Part shown: positions 35,401 through 44,235 of the stretch, one piece after another
How the letters are laid out: the number at the start of each line of letters is the position of its first letter
Position numbering within the stretch: the first letter of the stretch is position 1
Assembly: GCA_963556255.1 (NCBI GenBank)
Contig: OY744616.1
Span: 6,167,956-6,231,955, forward strand
DNA from: Allolobophora icterica
Taxonomy: Eukaryota > Annelida > Clitellata > Crassiclitellata > Lumbricidae
Length of the DNA: 64,000 nt
Direction of reading: 5' to 3'
The notes under the pieces: generated by a model
Database searches by the model: none
What the model was told of the DNA's origin: nothing
Seen by the model: only the letters and a program-made list of their open reading frames with translations
Program-made: the position numbers and the translations under genes

Positions 35401-36742
35401 TCTGCTCGACGTAGGTGACAACCGTGCCTGGAACGACAGCAACGATCTTGACCGCGTACGAGTAATTCCCCGGAAGAGACCCAATAGCGAAAAACATCCC
35501 ACTCGCCTCAACCGGAATCATCTGCTCAACAACGTGGTTCTCCGTCGACCCTTCCACCCTCGCAACGAGGTTTCCGGCCCAGACGGCGATCTGATTGTTC
35601 GCCGTGACCTCGCTTCCGGTCAGGTCCGCGGTCGACTGGAACTGGATCGTCTGGAGGCGATTCAGAAGGAAGTTGATCCGCTGCCCGGCCGTATAACCCA
35701 CCGAACGGAAGAAGAGGACTCCGTTGAACATACCGGACAGCGTCACCGTCACGTTCGTGTTGTCTTTGGTCGCGACAACAGCGAACTGTGACCGGTAGAT
35801 GTCGCCTCCTTGCGGCGCGTATCCGACCACGAAGTATCGTGTGCCGAGTGCGCTGAGCGGTAGCGCTAGGTAGGCCTCGCTGTAGTTGCTCTGCTCCATG
35901 AGACCGACGACTGTGGCCGTGTCGTTGATCGCTACCTGGATGGCCTTGGTCGTGATCTCTCCGCTGCCCGACAGCTCCAGGTCCGCAGGGATCCGGATCG
36001 CCGCGTGGTTGTAGGCGCCGACGTCGATGCTGGAAGAGGATGAGTTGGGGTAGGTGACTGTGACGCGGATCGGGTTGGAGGTTGATCCGACGAATAGGGT
36101 GAGGGTTTTCGTTGGAGACTGGGGCGACTGCGTGAAGGCGACGATGAAGGATTGACCGGCGTTTGACTGACTACAACCGCCTGCAGCACAAATTAAAACA
36201 CAACTAATCTCATCATAATTATAACAATGCTAACAGCAGCTTATAACATAAGGACTCGAGTTGATGCGTAGTTATAAGAGAAAAATGTTTGTGCAGCGTA
36301 TAGAGATGAAATGTTTTGTTGAGTAAATGCTTTAGCACAAATGTAAGACAATGCAAGAAAACCGAACTACGACGATTGCCAGTTTGAGGCTACTGAGTGG
36401 ACTTCGTGTAACAACGCTAGGCATGTTGTTCATGCACTCTTGTCTTGCGCCTCAGATCTTGGGCGCTTATTAATTCGTCACAGATAACTCAAGAGACATT
36501 TTCAAGCCATCTTAAGACGCATCTCTTTAGACCTCTTAGATTGCAATGTTACGCCCCATTTTGGGGGTCTATAAATGCGCTTGATAAATATCCAGACACA
36601 ATACATACATGCAATAAGAAAATAGCACACGAGGCTTATGATAAACTCTGCTACAGATGCTCGTTATTACAAGATCGTCATGTTTCTCTGTTACATGCTT
36701 GTGTGTTCCTGGCTGTGTAGGTCTATCAAGCGGAAGATTATT

Positions 36743-36774
<32 letters not shown>

Positions 36775-36985
36775 TTCCGGATATTTCTATAGCGCCTCTC
36801 GAAGTCAACTACTACTCAGAGGCGCTCCCGACTACAGCATTTGATACTGTGCCGGAATTTTCACGCCGAAGCAATTGCGAGTGAAGGACTTGCCCAAGGT
36901 CCGTACGCAGCGGCTAGAGTGGGATTCGAACCTGCAACCCTCCGGTCACAAGGCGCCGAACTTACCACTGAGCCACAACGCCCCA

Positions 36986-37042
<57 letters not shown>

Positions 37043-38688
37043 GGAGCTTTTATATAGCGCCCCTTCAAGGTGATCTACTCAGGAGCGCTCCCAGTCCAAA
37101 CACAGCTAGAGAGTAGTCTTTAAGTTTTTAAGAAATACGGTAGAGTGAGTCAAATATAAGGTTCAGTTTTCTTTTGCTACATCTGTTAGGAACTTATGTC
37201 ATGACTCCAGATGCCGGATGTCATAAGTTCATTCAGAGGGGGAATTCAAAAGCCTTTATTTGGAACATTTCGTCTTAGATGACGTCAGGTGGGTTTCAAT
37301 GAAGTAGCGCGAGAATCATTCCAAATGCATGTCTTGACAATAGAAAGTGACCGACAAACAGACACACAGACATACACACAGACAGACACACAGACAGACA
37401 CAGAAAGAGAAAGAGAGAAAGAGACATTGAGACTTGATAATAGTAATATGAAAAATGTGATCATTCTCTTGCGGGTCACATCACGCGACCTCCGCTTCAA
37501 ACCAAAGACATTACATCATATCAAATATCTCTTTGGCCTAAGAAACTACTTCCTCGTTCATAGAGTCACGTAACAGTTGTGTGACGGACGCAACTAGTTA
37601 CATCAGTGCATATTTTAAGGAATTTTGACTACTGGGACAAAATCAGCCATGGGTCTAGTTCATGATCTTTCTTTGGAACTCGTCTCTCAGAGGTGGGTCG
37701 GAGAAAGTCGGCCATGATCTGGTCGAAGAACTTTTTTTAAGGAATTAATCTTCACAAACTTACAACTTGTAGACTTTTTCAAAAAAAATTTCGAAATTTA
37801 TCTCCGAAAAAAGTTGATGACCTTTTTTTTTAGTCATCACCTTCTTTTACGACTTTTCTCGGGTCTCCCAACCAATAACAAGGGGTCATTCAACAATAAT
37901 GTCATACCTTTCTCATTATACTACTAGGACAAATCTTTAAATTCTTGCAACATTTGTCCCACTAGTTGTACTTTATACATACATTGCCTGGGACAAATCG
38001 CTCTGACTACTGGGACAAATCCTAAGACTACTGGGACATTTGTCCCACTATAGTTATACAGTTAAAATATGCCCTGAGTTACATGTCATCGCCTGCATGA
38101 CCTAAATCCAGTAGCAACTATAAACTACCAACTGTTTAAACATAAAATGCAAATTTGATGTAAATGTAGGGCCTACACGTTTCTACAGCGACCCTATGGC
38201 CTAGACCCTGATGATTTCTTAATGAATCATTTATTGTCGTAAAATTGTGCATCATAAATACGTGCCCCGAAAGCACCGCCATACATATGACAATACAAAC
38301 CCTTTGACAGTACTGTATGGGCTCCACTTGTCCTATTATATGACATTTGCTGATAGGCCACCTTCTATACTATGGGCCTAATTAAGGGGCTGCGACTTAC
38401 CAAGTGGCCAGTAGCTATAGCTATAGTCGGTCTGTAGGCTAACAGATTAGAATTTTCTGCTTGTAATAGTGCGCATCGTGTGAACTTTGAGAGAGAGAAA
38501 GACAGACAGACAGATAGATAGATCGAAAGAGAGAGAAAGTGAGACAGAGACAGAGAGAGAGAGAGCAAGAGAGAGAGCGAGAGCAAGAGACAGAGACAGA
38601 GAATTAGAAGAAACGGTGGGTTTACCTTGTGCCGAAGTTCCAGGTACTAGAACCAAGGTAGCAACAGCCAACAACAACCAACAGGTAT
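23104..38688 (-). CDS. Secreted IgGFc-binding-domain / mucin-like protein, 7 exons
   Basis: Exons at 38626-38688, 33328-36180, 28394-28596, 26555-27574, 25264-25336, 24719-25024 and 23104-23456 each have AG/GT borders, and the phases match at every junction (1,1,1,0,0,1,1), giving about 1,620 residues. The order is: hydrophobic signal peptide, IgGFc-binding N-terminal-type domain, poly-Ser then Thr/Pro-rich stalk with 10-residue GPPVSSSS-type repeats, a second IgGFc-binding domain, a short linker and two Cys-bounded modules. Family knowledge: IgGFc-binding domains occur in FCGBP-type mucus proteins and in expanded invertebrate sets linked to mucosal surfaces and immunity. The ligand here is unknown. 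The exon with the initiator ATG is not found. Alternatively these could be two neighbouring genes splitting at the 33328-28596 intron; the phase match and domain logic favour one. Confidence 0.7.
23457..24718. other. Intron with SINE (24215-24385)
   Basis: No further exon is recognised. The SINE has GAAGGACTTGCTCAAGGTCC near 24281-24300 and a decayed tRNA-like head on the minus strand near 24340-24385. About 24430-24530 matches the dispersed repeat of 21.3-22.6 kb (ACACCATTTTAAAGGTGTCT). Confidence 0.5.
24719..25024 (-). CDS. Exon: Cys-bounded module 1
   Basis: 306 bp, symmetrical phase 1-1, acceptor TGTCATTCCAG, donor CCAG/GTAAAT. It encodes CSCVNISSDL...YDGYYYSLNETVNGQSLY...RYRVVGPRPG-like sequence and ends in PSCSC. 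Module 2 (23104-23456) has the same layout with NGRPVF in place of NGQSLY. I do not know a named domain for it. Confidence 0.7.
25264..25336 (-). CDS. Exon: short linker (73 bp)
   Basis: The acceptor CTCTATTTCAG precedes TVTFVPTQAKTTLPPSADRN; donor CGTG/GTAGGT. Its phase (0 in, 1 out) is the only one that joins the flanking exons in frame, which supports an exon that would otherwise be too short to call. Confidence 0.6.
25370..25620. repeat. Minisatellite of ATTCATTCTGTAATTCATT words
   Basis: About 250 bp of imperfect 13-22-bp units, followed by a GGGAGGGGGAGG purine tract (25620-25700), all within an intron. Confidence 0.8.
26555..27574 (-). CDS. Exon: body of second IgGFc-binding domain
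   Basis: 1020 bp (340 codons, phase 0 to 0), acceptor TTGTTTTCAG, donor ACAG/GTGAGA. Family landmarks are SETALITASSPI, LPLPSAALGTDY, IPVYAWGRSFAVAPV and a terminal TYGTCEFAYPAG. Several Asn-X-Ser/Thr sites fit an extracellular protein. If the donor is ignored the frame stops 12 codons later. Confidence 0.85.
27665..27775 (+). repeat. SINE body fragment
   Basis: GAGACGGCGAGGGAGAG...GAAGTCGCTAACACTTCATA matches the inverted body of the tRNA-headed SINE at 46635-46895. The tRNA-like head is absent here. Confidence 0.65.
28394..28596 (-). CDS. Exon: start of second IgGFc-binding domain
   Basis: 203 bp, acceptor TCCCCTACAG, donor GGAC/GTAAGT. It encodes IPSAGNVYPVAIPKTVPGTD... and NPGSDPVRVTIRYSG, corresponding to the opening beta-strands of the first domain. 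Phase 1 in and 0 out. Confidence 0.75.
28665..28938. repeat. (ACAT)n microsatellite
   Basis: About 270 bp of ACAT/CATG tetranucleotides, resuming at 29887-29930 on the far side of the hAT element inserted into it. Confidence 0.95.
28940..29879. mobile_element. hAT-family element inserted in the microsatellite
   Basis: The ends CAGGTCCGGATTTAGGCATT and (inverted) CAGGGCCGTATTAACC are imperfect inverted repeats. They are flanked by CATACATG (28932-28939) and CACACATG (29880-29887), an 8-bp duplication with one change. It carries the end of a hAT transposase on the minus strand. A second GGGG/TTTTC-rich insertion may be nested at ~29560-29815. Confidence 0.75.
29142..29375 (-). pseudogene. hAT transposase C-terminal dimerisation domain remnant
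   Basis: Reads YLVLMVSNCSAERSFSKMKR then RLRTSMGNERLSHLALMSIE, the conserved hATC block. The upstream DDE and zinc-finger parts are absent, so this is a deletion derivative. Confidence 0.8.
30700..30990. repeat. Two ~153-bp tandem units ending AAGGTCATGGTCAAGGTCA
   Basis: Each unit starts with a TTTTTAGAGTATATGCAC-like block and ends with CACCTTGAAAGGTCATGG. The half-sites GGTCA...GGTCA resemble nuclear-receptor half sites, but here they are part of a repeat. Confidence 0.7.
31293..31690 (+). pseudogene. C-terminal fragment of an element-encoded protein
   Basis: An open stretch with phrases FLHYGSWYLEQVKVLEFTHP, WVVQDGQGWFCAVGGGMTVE and QTIQRVSMGPGG. These resemble a gene family that I associate with repeated, mobile loci in marine invertebrates, with 'HPE.Y..F' and 'EQTI.R' landmarks. 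It lies inside the inverted-repeat element. The function is unknown. Confidence 0.4.
32050..32300 (-). pseudogene. N-proximal fragment of the same element-encoded protein
   Basis: The minus strand reads LLGEIEPKLNLTQWFQESTL then MQQMPIAQFPNLGVAIDTMI and YIEMSQ. A plus-strand copy of its first part (LLVGEIEPRLDLTQWREEST) is at ~31910-32010, so the region is a local inverted duplication. Confidence 0.4.
32848..32985 (-). mobile_element. tRNA-derived SINE, decayed
   Basis: Core GTGAAGGACTTGCTGAAGGT (32873-32892), B-box-like GAGACTCGAACTCG and a TGAGCACTCGAACCAATCGG head read on the minus strand. Same core as the 18595 SINE. Confidence 0.65.
33328..36180 (-). CDS. Exon: first IgGFc-binding domain and mucin stalk
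   Basis: 2853 bp from acceptor CTGCAG (AG at 36181-36182) to donor ACCG/GTAAGC. The first ~340 residues are an IgGFc-binding domain: GQSFIVAF near the start, LPLSALGTRYFVVGY, then YFYPAGFCLG near its end. A Ser tract encoded by (GAG/CTC)n near 34770-34840 follows, then Thr/Ser/Pro-rich sequence and ~22 ten-residue repeats (33600-34040). Cysteine is almost absent from the stalk, as in O-glycosylated mucins. Without splicing the frame runs on to a stop at 33212, an unlikely tail. Confidence 0.85.
33600..34040. repeat. 30-bp coding minisatellite of the mucin stalk
   Basis: The plus-strand unit GGTGGACCAGATGTCGAAGA plus TGAAGATACA is repeated about 14-15 times. On the coding strand each unit gives ten residues of the type SSSSTSGPPV. 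It keeps a multiple of three, so length changes do not break the frame. Confidence 0.9.
36777..36986 (-). mobile_element. tRNA-derived SINE (sister of 18595 copy)
   Basis: Very close match to the 18595-18814 SINE. A box complement is at 36964-36975 and B box complement (GGATTCGAACC) at 36922-36932. On its 3' side it ends in a (TAAA)n tail (36743-36774). It lacks a short GCCACGAG segment that the other copy has. Confidence 0.85.
36987..37112 (-). repeat. (ATT)n and truncated SINE 3' end
   Basis: (ATT)n at 36988-37040 followed by TTATATAGCGCCCCTTCAAG and CAGGAGCGCTCCCAGTCC. The same tail block occurs at 21860, 42063 and 61685. Confidence 0.7.
38626..38688 (-). CDS. Exon: signal peptide core (IgGFc-mucin gene)
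   Basis: The acceptor GTTGTTTTAG precedes it and the donor CAAG/GTAAAC follows. It encodes TCWLLLAVATLVLVPGTSAQ, a hydrophobic core with an Ala-X-Ala-like cleavage region. It has no in-frame ATG, so an upstream exon must supply the start. Phase 1 in and out fits the next exon (Gly codon split G/GC). Confidence 0.5.
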
Positions 38689-38828
38689 CTAAAACAACAC
38701 AAAGCCAGGCATGAAATCGCAAACTTGAACAGCAACTAATTTGCAATTCAAAGGCTATGCGGGGGCTACTGGCTTATTCGCAAGCGCTGCAAGAAGTCAC
38801 GCGGGTTGTCGGAAGTAGGCCTACTGTA

Positions 38829-40431
38829 GGGTCGTCCGGGGAAATATGGACACCTTAAGAATTTGGCATCATTTCAGCAGACCACATGCATGTAAAAGAG
38901 ATATTATTGTATAATATGAAGCAGAATTGCTATATCTTTAAATAGAACAACTGCATTGTGTGATATTCTAAACAGTTATTCGTTGAGAACATAAAGAAAT
39001 ATTTTATAATGTGTCCATATAACCCCAGTGAGTGGGGCAATGTGGACACGGTATGTCCATTTTACCCCATATATATTTCCATAACAAACTCATTAATATA
39101 GGATACTATAGTATTACTTATTTGAAAGCACAGAGACTTAATTTTGTACAGCAAAGTGACAGTTTAGGCCTGTCACAAACATTTAGGCCTATGTCTAATT
39201 TATACAGGTTAACCTTACTAGAATTACTATGGAAAAGGACATTATTCCAAAGGACAATTTCACTTTAGAAATGTAAACTTCACAATTAACTTGCAAATCA
39301 GAAAGCCAAACCAAAGGAAAGGTAAACATAAAAGCTAATTTAAAGTCATTTGTCCCTACCTAATTACTGTCACTATCATTGCAAATCTCACATACAAATA
39401 TGATATCTCTTGATCATCATCAGCTCCTGCGCAACTGCATGTTGTGTACCCAGAGATGGCATTTCTGGCACGAAATCCAACCCCCAGCAGAAGCTGAAAA
39501 TAAGTCAGCAAAATAGAGACACTCTGTGTCATCTTCTTCATCTTCTTCAATTTCAGAGAGTTTTCTTTTTCTTGTTGTCTTCTTCTTAATTTTCCTTTCG
39601 ACTATTTCGTTTCCTGTTTTCTTTTCTATTTTCTTTCCATTTTGATTTTCATTTCTCTTTTCATTAACCTTTGGCATTTTTTTCCATAATGTTTCCTGTT
39701 TTCTTTCCCTTCTTCTTCCCTGGTTCTTTTGAAGGAGTTATCTTTCTTTTATCCCCTTCTAACATGGTTTTATACGGCGAGCTTGTCAAGATTGTGCTCT
39801 TCCACTGCCATGACGAATCACTAAAGAATGTCTGAAAATGATGTTTCCAGCATTTCTGCTTGTGCAGCTGTTGATGGAACAAGGTCATTGTTGACTTGTT
39901 ACTATAGGGCTAGGCACAAGTTTGGGTTGTAGGCCTAATAATAAAAATTAAATAGGGCTATTCCTAAAACTTAGTGTGTAATCATAACGGGGCAATATGT
40001 ACATTGTATGGGGTTATATGGACACTGGTCATATTACCCAGGCTAGTAGTGGCCATATGGCCCCAATTCAGTAGCAGTAACAATTTTGTGAAAATGGCGG
40101 TCTGCCATCTGCGACGCAATTCATAGGCACAATTTTTCGAAGGCCAGATGCAATAACAAATCAATGGAATTTTTCTGAAAATTTCGTTCAACAAATCATT
40201 GTGAAAAAATTATAAGTTATACTCACCATTTCTTTCAAGAAAATATGTCAAATATTGGAAAAATTCGAGGAAAATTCTAAGCTCAACAAGTAATCTTCCC
40301 GCTATGATTACGAAATTCCCCGGAAACAGCATAAGAATGACAGTGCACTAGAATGACCATAGACTTAATATTTAGCTAGAATGACGGGGTGTCCATATTA
40401 CCCGGAGTGGCCATATTACCCCGGTCGACCC
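38829..40431. mobile_element. pogo-like (Tc1/mariner superfamily) element, 1.6 kb
   Basis: The termini GGGTCGTCCGGGGAAATATG and (inverted) GGGTCGACCGGGGTAATATG are flanked by TA on both sides (38827-38828, 40432-40433). Sub-terminal GTCCATATTACCC/GGGGCAATGTGGACAC words recur inside. A transposase C-terminal remnant lies on the minus strand. Most of the DDE domain is missing. Confidence 0.72.
39420..39888 (-). pseudogene. Transposase C-terminal remnant (PHD-like tail)
   Basis: One frame reads SSPYKTMLEGDKRK and lysine-rich sequence, the next a Lys/Glu-rich stretch and then WISCQKCHLWVHN, resembling the Cys/His tail (C..C...WiqC..C..W.H) of pogo-like transposases. A frame change lies near 39670. 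The first cysteines of the motif are replaced (ECLYFADLF). Confidence 0.5.
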
Positions 40432-40629
40432 TATATAAGAAGACTGATAATCCAGTTTTCCCAGAAGACCAGAGAACGAAGGAGACAGATAGCTTCTCTG
40501 TATCTGCTACGAGTCGGTTGTGCGTTGGTAGAGAGAAGTGAGACGTAAGCCGATTGGATAGAATTATTTTTGGATAGAATTATTATTGCAAAAACATCAG
40601 AATTGCTATAGGCTTTTTGTTCTGTTAAA

Positions 40630-40892
<263 letters not shown>

Positions 40893-40964
40893 GTAGGTAG
40901 GCCCTAAGTATCGATATCTTTATCTCCGCACAACGTTGGAACGTCAAAGTGACGCCTAGGATCC

Positions 40965-41700
40965 CGAGTTTAACGTCATCTTATGGCAACAAAGGCCGTT
41001 GACGTCGACAGAAGTTAGTTAGAACAGGTCTCACCATTCGGTTGGCATAATACATAATACTGTTATCTCAATAGTAATCCATTGTTTAACGCCATCTTCT
41101 AGCTACCAAGGCCGTCGGCGTCTTTAAAGTTCATTAACATAGTTCAGTTCATTTTCATTTATCTTTAATCCATCAGTTTTGTCTGCTTTTTCCTGGTTGT
41201 TTTCGCGTCAGACAGGTTGTTGAGACGGTGATGTTAGGCAGGTGGTTGGACCTCGTTGGTGTTCAGCTTTGATAATATGTAGATTAATATTTAAAATAAT
41301 CTTTATATAATTGATTTGGCCATATGGCTCTTTTGTTGACCATAAGGTTCTTTTGGTTACTATAAAAGGCTCTTGTTATTTTTTTAGTACTCAGTTATGT
41401 GAATTATTGATCACACCTAAGGAAGACAACAATAACTACGCTGCCGCTTCCTCTTATAGGGCAAATAGTACCCTTAAAAGAGGTGTGGAATTATTTTGAA
41501 CAGTTTTCACAGAATTTCGATTATACTCTGCGCGTCTGCTTTCATTTGTAGAACAAATATCAAACTTAAAAGAGGTGTGAAATTGTTTTGAACAGTTCTC
41601 ACGGTTCTTATGGCATAATACAGCAAACGTGTACGAGTTTTCAGCGTTTAACAACATCTTATGGTTACAGGGCCGTTGACGTCGACCTTACCTTGACCTT
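40965..41700. repeat. Dispersed repeat cluster 2 (plus orientation)
   Basis: The TTTAACGTCATCTTATGGCA...GTTGACGTCGACAG block recurs at ~40970, ~41085 (diverged) and ~41646, matching the 21.3-22.6 kb family. Confidence 0.65.
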
Positions 41701-41744
41701 TTAAAGTTACAACTATGCATGTCCAGATTGATTTAGTTGCAGTT

Positions 41745-42021
41745 TAACGACGCTGGGTCATAACAAACATGATTAGCGTAGCCCATCTCCTTTATCCATG
41801 CTTGGGACTGGCACTACCAGAGAACGAACAATGGCGGACTAAAACTGATTTGGTTGCAAGTTTATGTAAAAATAAGTTCAGCGAGATAAATGTGTCGATT
41901 TGATTCTATAATTAACTCTGCCACTGCCCATACTCCAGTCGTGCCAGTGTAAAGCCTGAATAAAGGAGGGCGACGCTAGTCATCTTTGATATGACACAGC
42001 GTGGTTAAACAGTAACTTAAC
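41745..42021. mobile_element. Foldback MITE with ~100-bp arms
   Basis: The left arm starts GTTTAACGACGCTGGGTCAT and contains CTCCTTTATCCATGC, TGGGACTGGCACTACC. The right arm is its imperfect inverse (GGTTAAAC outer edge). About 75 bp of unique centre. Single arms occur at ~11944-11990, ~43960-44060 and ~44145-44230. Confidence 0.7.
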
Positions 42022-42062
42022 AGCCAACTTCTAGATTTAACTCTTTCAATAATTCATTCATT

Positions 42063-42125
42063 CATTCTGAAAATTTATATAGCGCTCCTTCAAGATACCT
42101 ACTCAGGAGCGCTCCCAGTCCAGCC
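42063..42125 (-). repeat. SINE 3' tail fragment
   Basis: AATTTATATAGCGCTCCTTC...CTCAGGAGCGCTCCCAGTCC, preceded by ATTCATTCATTC (the complement of a simple tail). Confidence 0.65.
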
Positions 42126-42179
42126 ACGGCAAAAAAAGAAAGATTTGAGTGATCTATGAAACACAGGCAAATAATTATC

Positions 42180-43200
42180 ACAGTGAAAACTGTAAGAAAA
42201 TTTCTATCGATGCCATCGACCCTGGCAGCCAGCCATGAGATGTCGTTAAATTCAACTTCAAAAACTATCTATGCTATGGTGATAGCTGTACAAAAAGGTT
42301 TTCAAAGCGATGTCAGCATCCTTTGATGCCATATAAACTGTTGGGGATCATCTAAACTCTACTAACGTGTAAAGGCGACGCCGATACGGCCTTGCTAGCG
42401 ACAAAATGGCGTAAAACTAGGGCATAACCGGAAATCGCCTCGGACATTCGCCTCGGCCGAATATCCCGTTTTTCGGCACTATTCGCCTCGGCAAATACTG
42501 TACAGACAAATAGTTGCAAATAAAATTTTTGAACTTAGGTCTATTCATTTAGCATATTCATTTTGAAGAAGAAAAGTACAAAAAACACCAACAGCGGAAG
42601 TCCACAACAGAAGTCAAGTTCATTTCATTGATTATTTATATCTAAAATTCAAAATGTATTAGTCAGTTATTACAAGTATAAGAATTTATTTCGTTAAGTT
42701 TTTCATTACATGAAAATGTGAAGCCTTGCATACGGAACAAATGGTACTCGGTTCGTACCCGGATCCGGCAAATAGTACATCCAAATACTCGGATTCGGTG
42801 TTCGGTGGAAAATGTCTACCCGGTTATGCCCTACGTAAAACCGATAATAAAATTCTCCATTTACACACCCCTTTTAAACGTGGTTAACTGATGCTATATA
42901 TAAATATATCGTTGCGATTAATGCTAGATAGTTATTATGAAGGAATGCTGCAAAATGTTGCTTAATTTGTATCAGATTATCATCTCATCACAGTTAGATG
43001 TATCATAGGCATTATTAGCTGTATTATTCTATGTCGGTAAACACTGAATACTAATGAAATTGTAAAGTTCTGTTTTGACACCTTTAAATGGTGTCTTTCG
43101 GATGTTATAAATATATTTTCACTGCATTGCATATGCTTCAAATTGTCGTCAACGGGCTTTGATGTCATACGACGACGTTAAACCTTAGAATAATAATAAT
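42180..43200. repeat. Dispersed repeat cluster, minus-oriented copies
   Basis: Inverse copies of the TTTAACGACATC family: GAGATGTCGTTAAA near 42239, TGATGCCATATAAACTG near 42330, TTTGATGTCATACGACGACG near 43150, and TTTTAAACGTGGTTAACTGATGC near 42871. No gene is seen. Confidence 0.55.
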
Positions 43201-43214
43201 AACGCCAGATGGGG

Positions 43215-43365
43215 AGGGGGATAGAGCAATGGTAACACTCATGGCCAGTAGAGCATAAGGTACGCGGATCGATTCCCGTAACCCCCTCTAGGGAGTCCAT
43301 AGAGTAGTGGTAACATCACTGGCGTGAAGAGCAAGCGGTAGCGGGATCGCTTCCCGCAACCCTCC
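43215..43365 (+). repeat. Two tandem tRNA-like units (pseudo-tRNA or SINE head)
   Basis: Each ~75-bp unit has an A-box-like segment (TAGAGCAATGGTAAC; TAGAGTAGTGGTAAC) and a B-box-like segment (GCGGATCGATTCCCG; GCGGGATCGCTTCCCGC) with G-rich start and C-rich end. A normal anticodon stem cannot be folded by eye, so I do not call a functional tRNA gene. Confidence 0.5.
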
Positions 43366-43544
43366 CAAATTTAGGTCCACTCAGCCTTTCATTCGCTAGA
43401 TGGCGCGTTGTTAAAATGAGATGTAGGACGTGACTCCTGTAATAACTTGTGATCATCCGTTCATGCTGATTTGTAATCATACTGCGTAATTGTCAGTTTG
43501 AAGATATTAAACGAAGATTATTATTATTATTAGGGCGGCGCCTT

Positions 43545-43620
43545 GCATGGCTGCGAAAACGTGTGTTTAATTAAGATCTTGCTTGTACTTTCATGTTTCA
43601 ATGTAATCTTACTGCGTCTG
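43545..43620. repeat. Repeat shared with 29483-29560
   Basis: Both read GCATGGCTGC(G/A)AAAACGTGTGTTTAAT and then TCATGTTTCAATGTAATCTT. At ~43500 and ~43630 a tail-like TTTGAA.ATA.TAAA occurs, suggesting a retroposon 3' end. Confidence 0.5.
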
Positions 43621-43679
43621 TCGGTTTGAAATAATAAAGAATATAATGGTAGGCCTAGTCGGTGATGGATATCATCCAA

Positions 43680-44235
43680 ATCTATACGATGAGCCCGACT
43701 GAATATTTCCAATTGATGTAAACAGCCTTTGATGTCATATAAGATGTCGTTAAACTGTTCAGATCATCCAAACTCAAATGACGTGTGAGGCGACGTCAAT
43801 GCGGCCCTGCAGCCCTGGTAGCCACAAAATATCGCAAAAACCGGCAACACCTTTTAAACGGTGTCAACTAATGCTATATATAAAAATCAGATGCGTAAAA
43901 ACTAGATTCTATTGTTCTTTGCTTGAACACAGCGTCGTTAAAATAAACCTACCATTACCTCCGCCACTGCTTTATAGGCCAACTCGTGCATAGTGCCAGT
44001 CCGAAGCCTGAAATAAAGGAGGGCGATGACTCTAATCGTCCTCCTTACGACTCATCGTAGCTAAGCATCAACTACCTGCTTGCCTATTGCATTGAGTCAG
44101 TTGAGCACCCCAACTTTAAAATTTGCTGTGAGTAGACTTAAAACCGCCACTACAGTATTCGGGCGGTGCCAGTCAGAAGCCTGGATAAAGGAGGAGGGCT
44201 ACGCAAGTCGTCTTTGTTATGACACTTAAACAGGA
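43680..44235. repeat. Dispersed repeat copy and foldback-MITE arms
   Basis: 43710-43890 is a minus-oriented member of the TTTAACGACATC family ending in ACACCTTTTAAACGGTGTCA. 43960-44060 and 44145-44230 carry GTGCCAGTC...AAGCCTG..ATAAAGGAGG arms of the 41745 MITE. Confidence 0.6.

Larger units (their letters stand above)
36181..38625. other. Intron with repeats and a LINE 3' trace
   Basis: 36445-36545 (plus) reads ITQETFSSHLKTHLFRPL, resembling the FK.HLKTHLF end of many LINE reverse transcriptases. 37620-38050 has repeated GGGACAAAT words in both orientations, including the palindrome TGGGACATTTGTCCCA. 38490-38600 is a GAGA/CAGA microsatellite next to the signal-peptide exon. Confidence 0.5.

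Noticed and set aside
38447..38746. Complete first exon of the mucin gene starting at 38746
   Set aside because: There is no in-frame ATG; the apparent start is TTG, and a good acceptor at 38689 suggests an internal exon.
43215..43365. Functional tRNA genes
   Set aside because: A and B boxes are present, but I could not fold a proper anticodon arm; treated as tRNA-like repeats.
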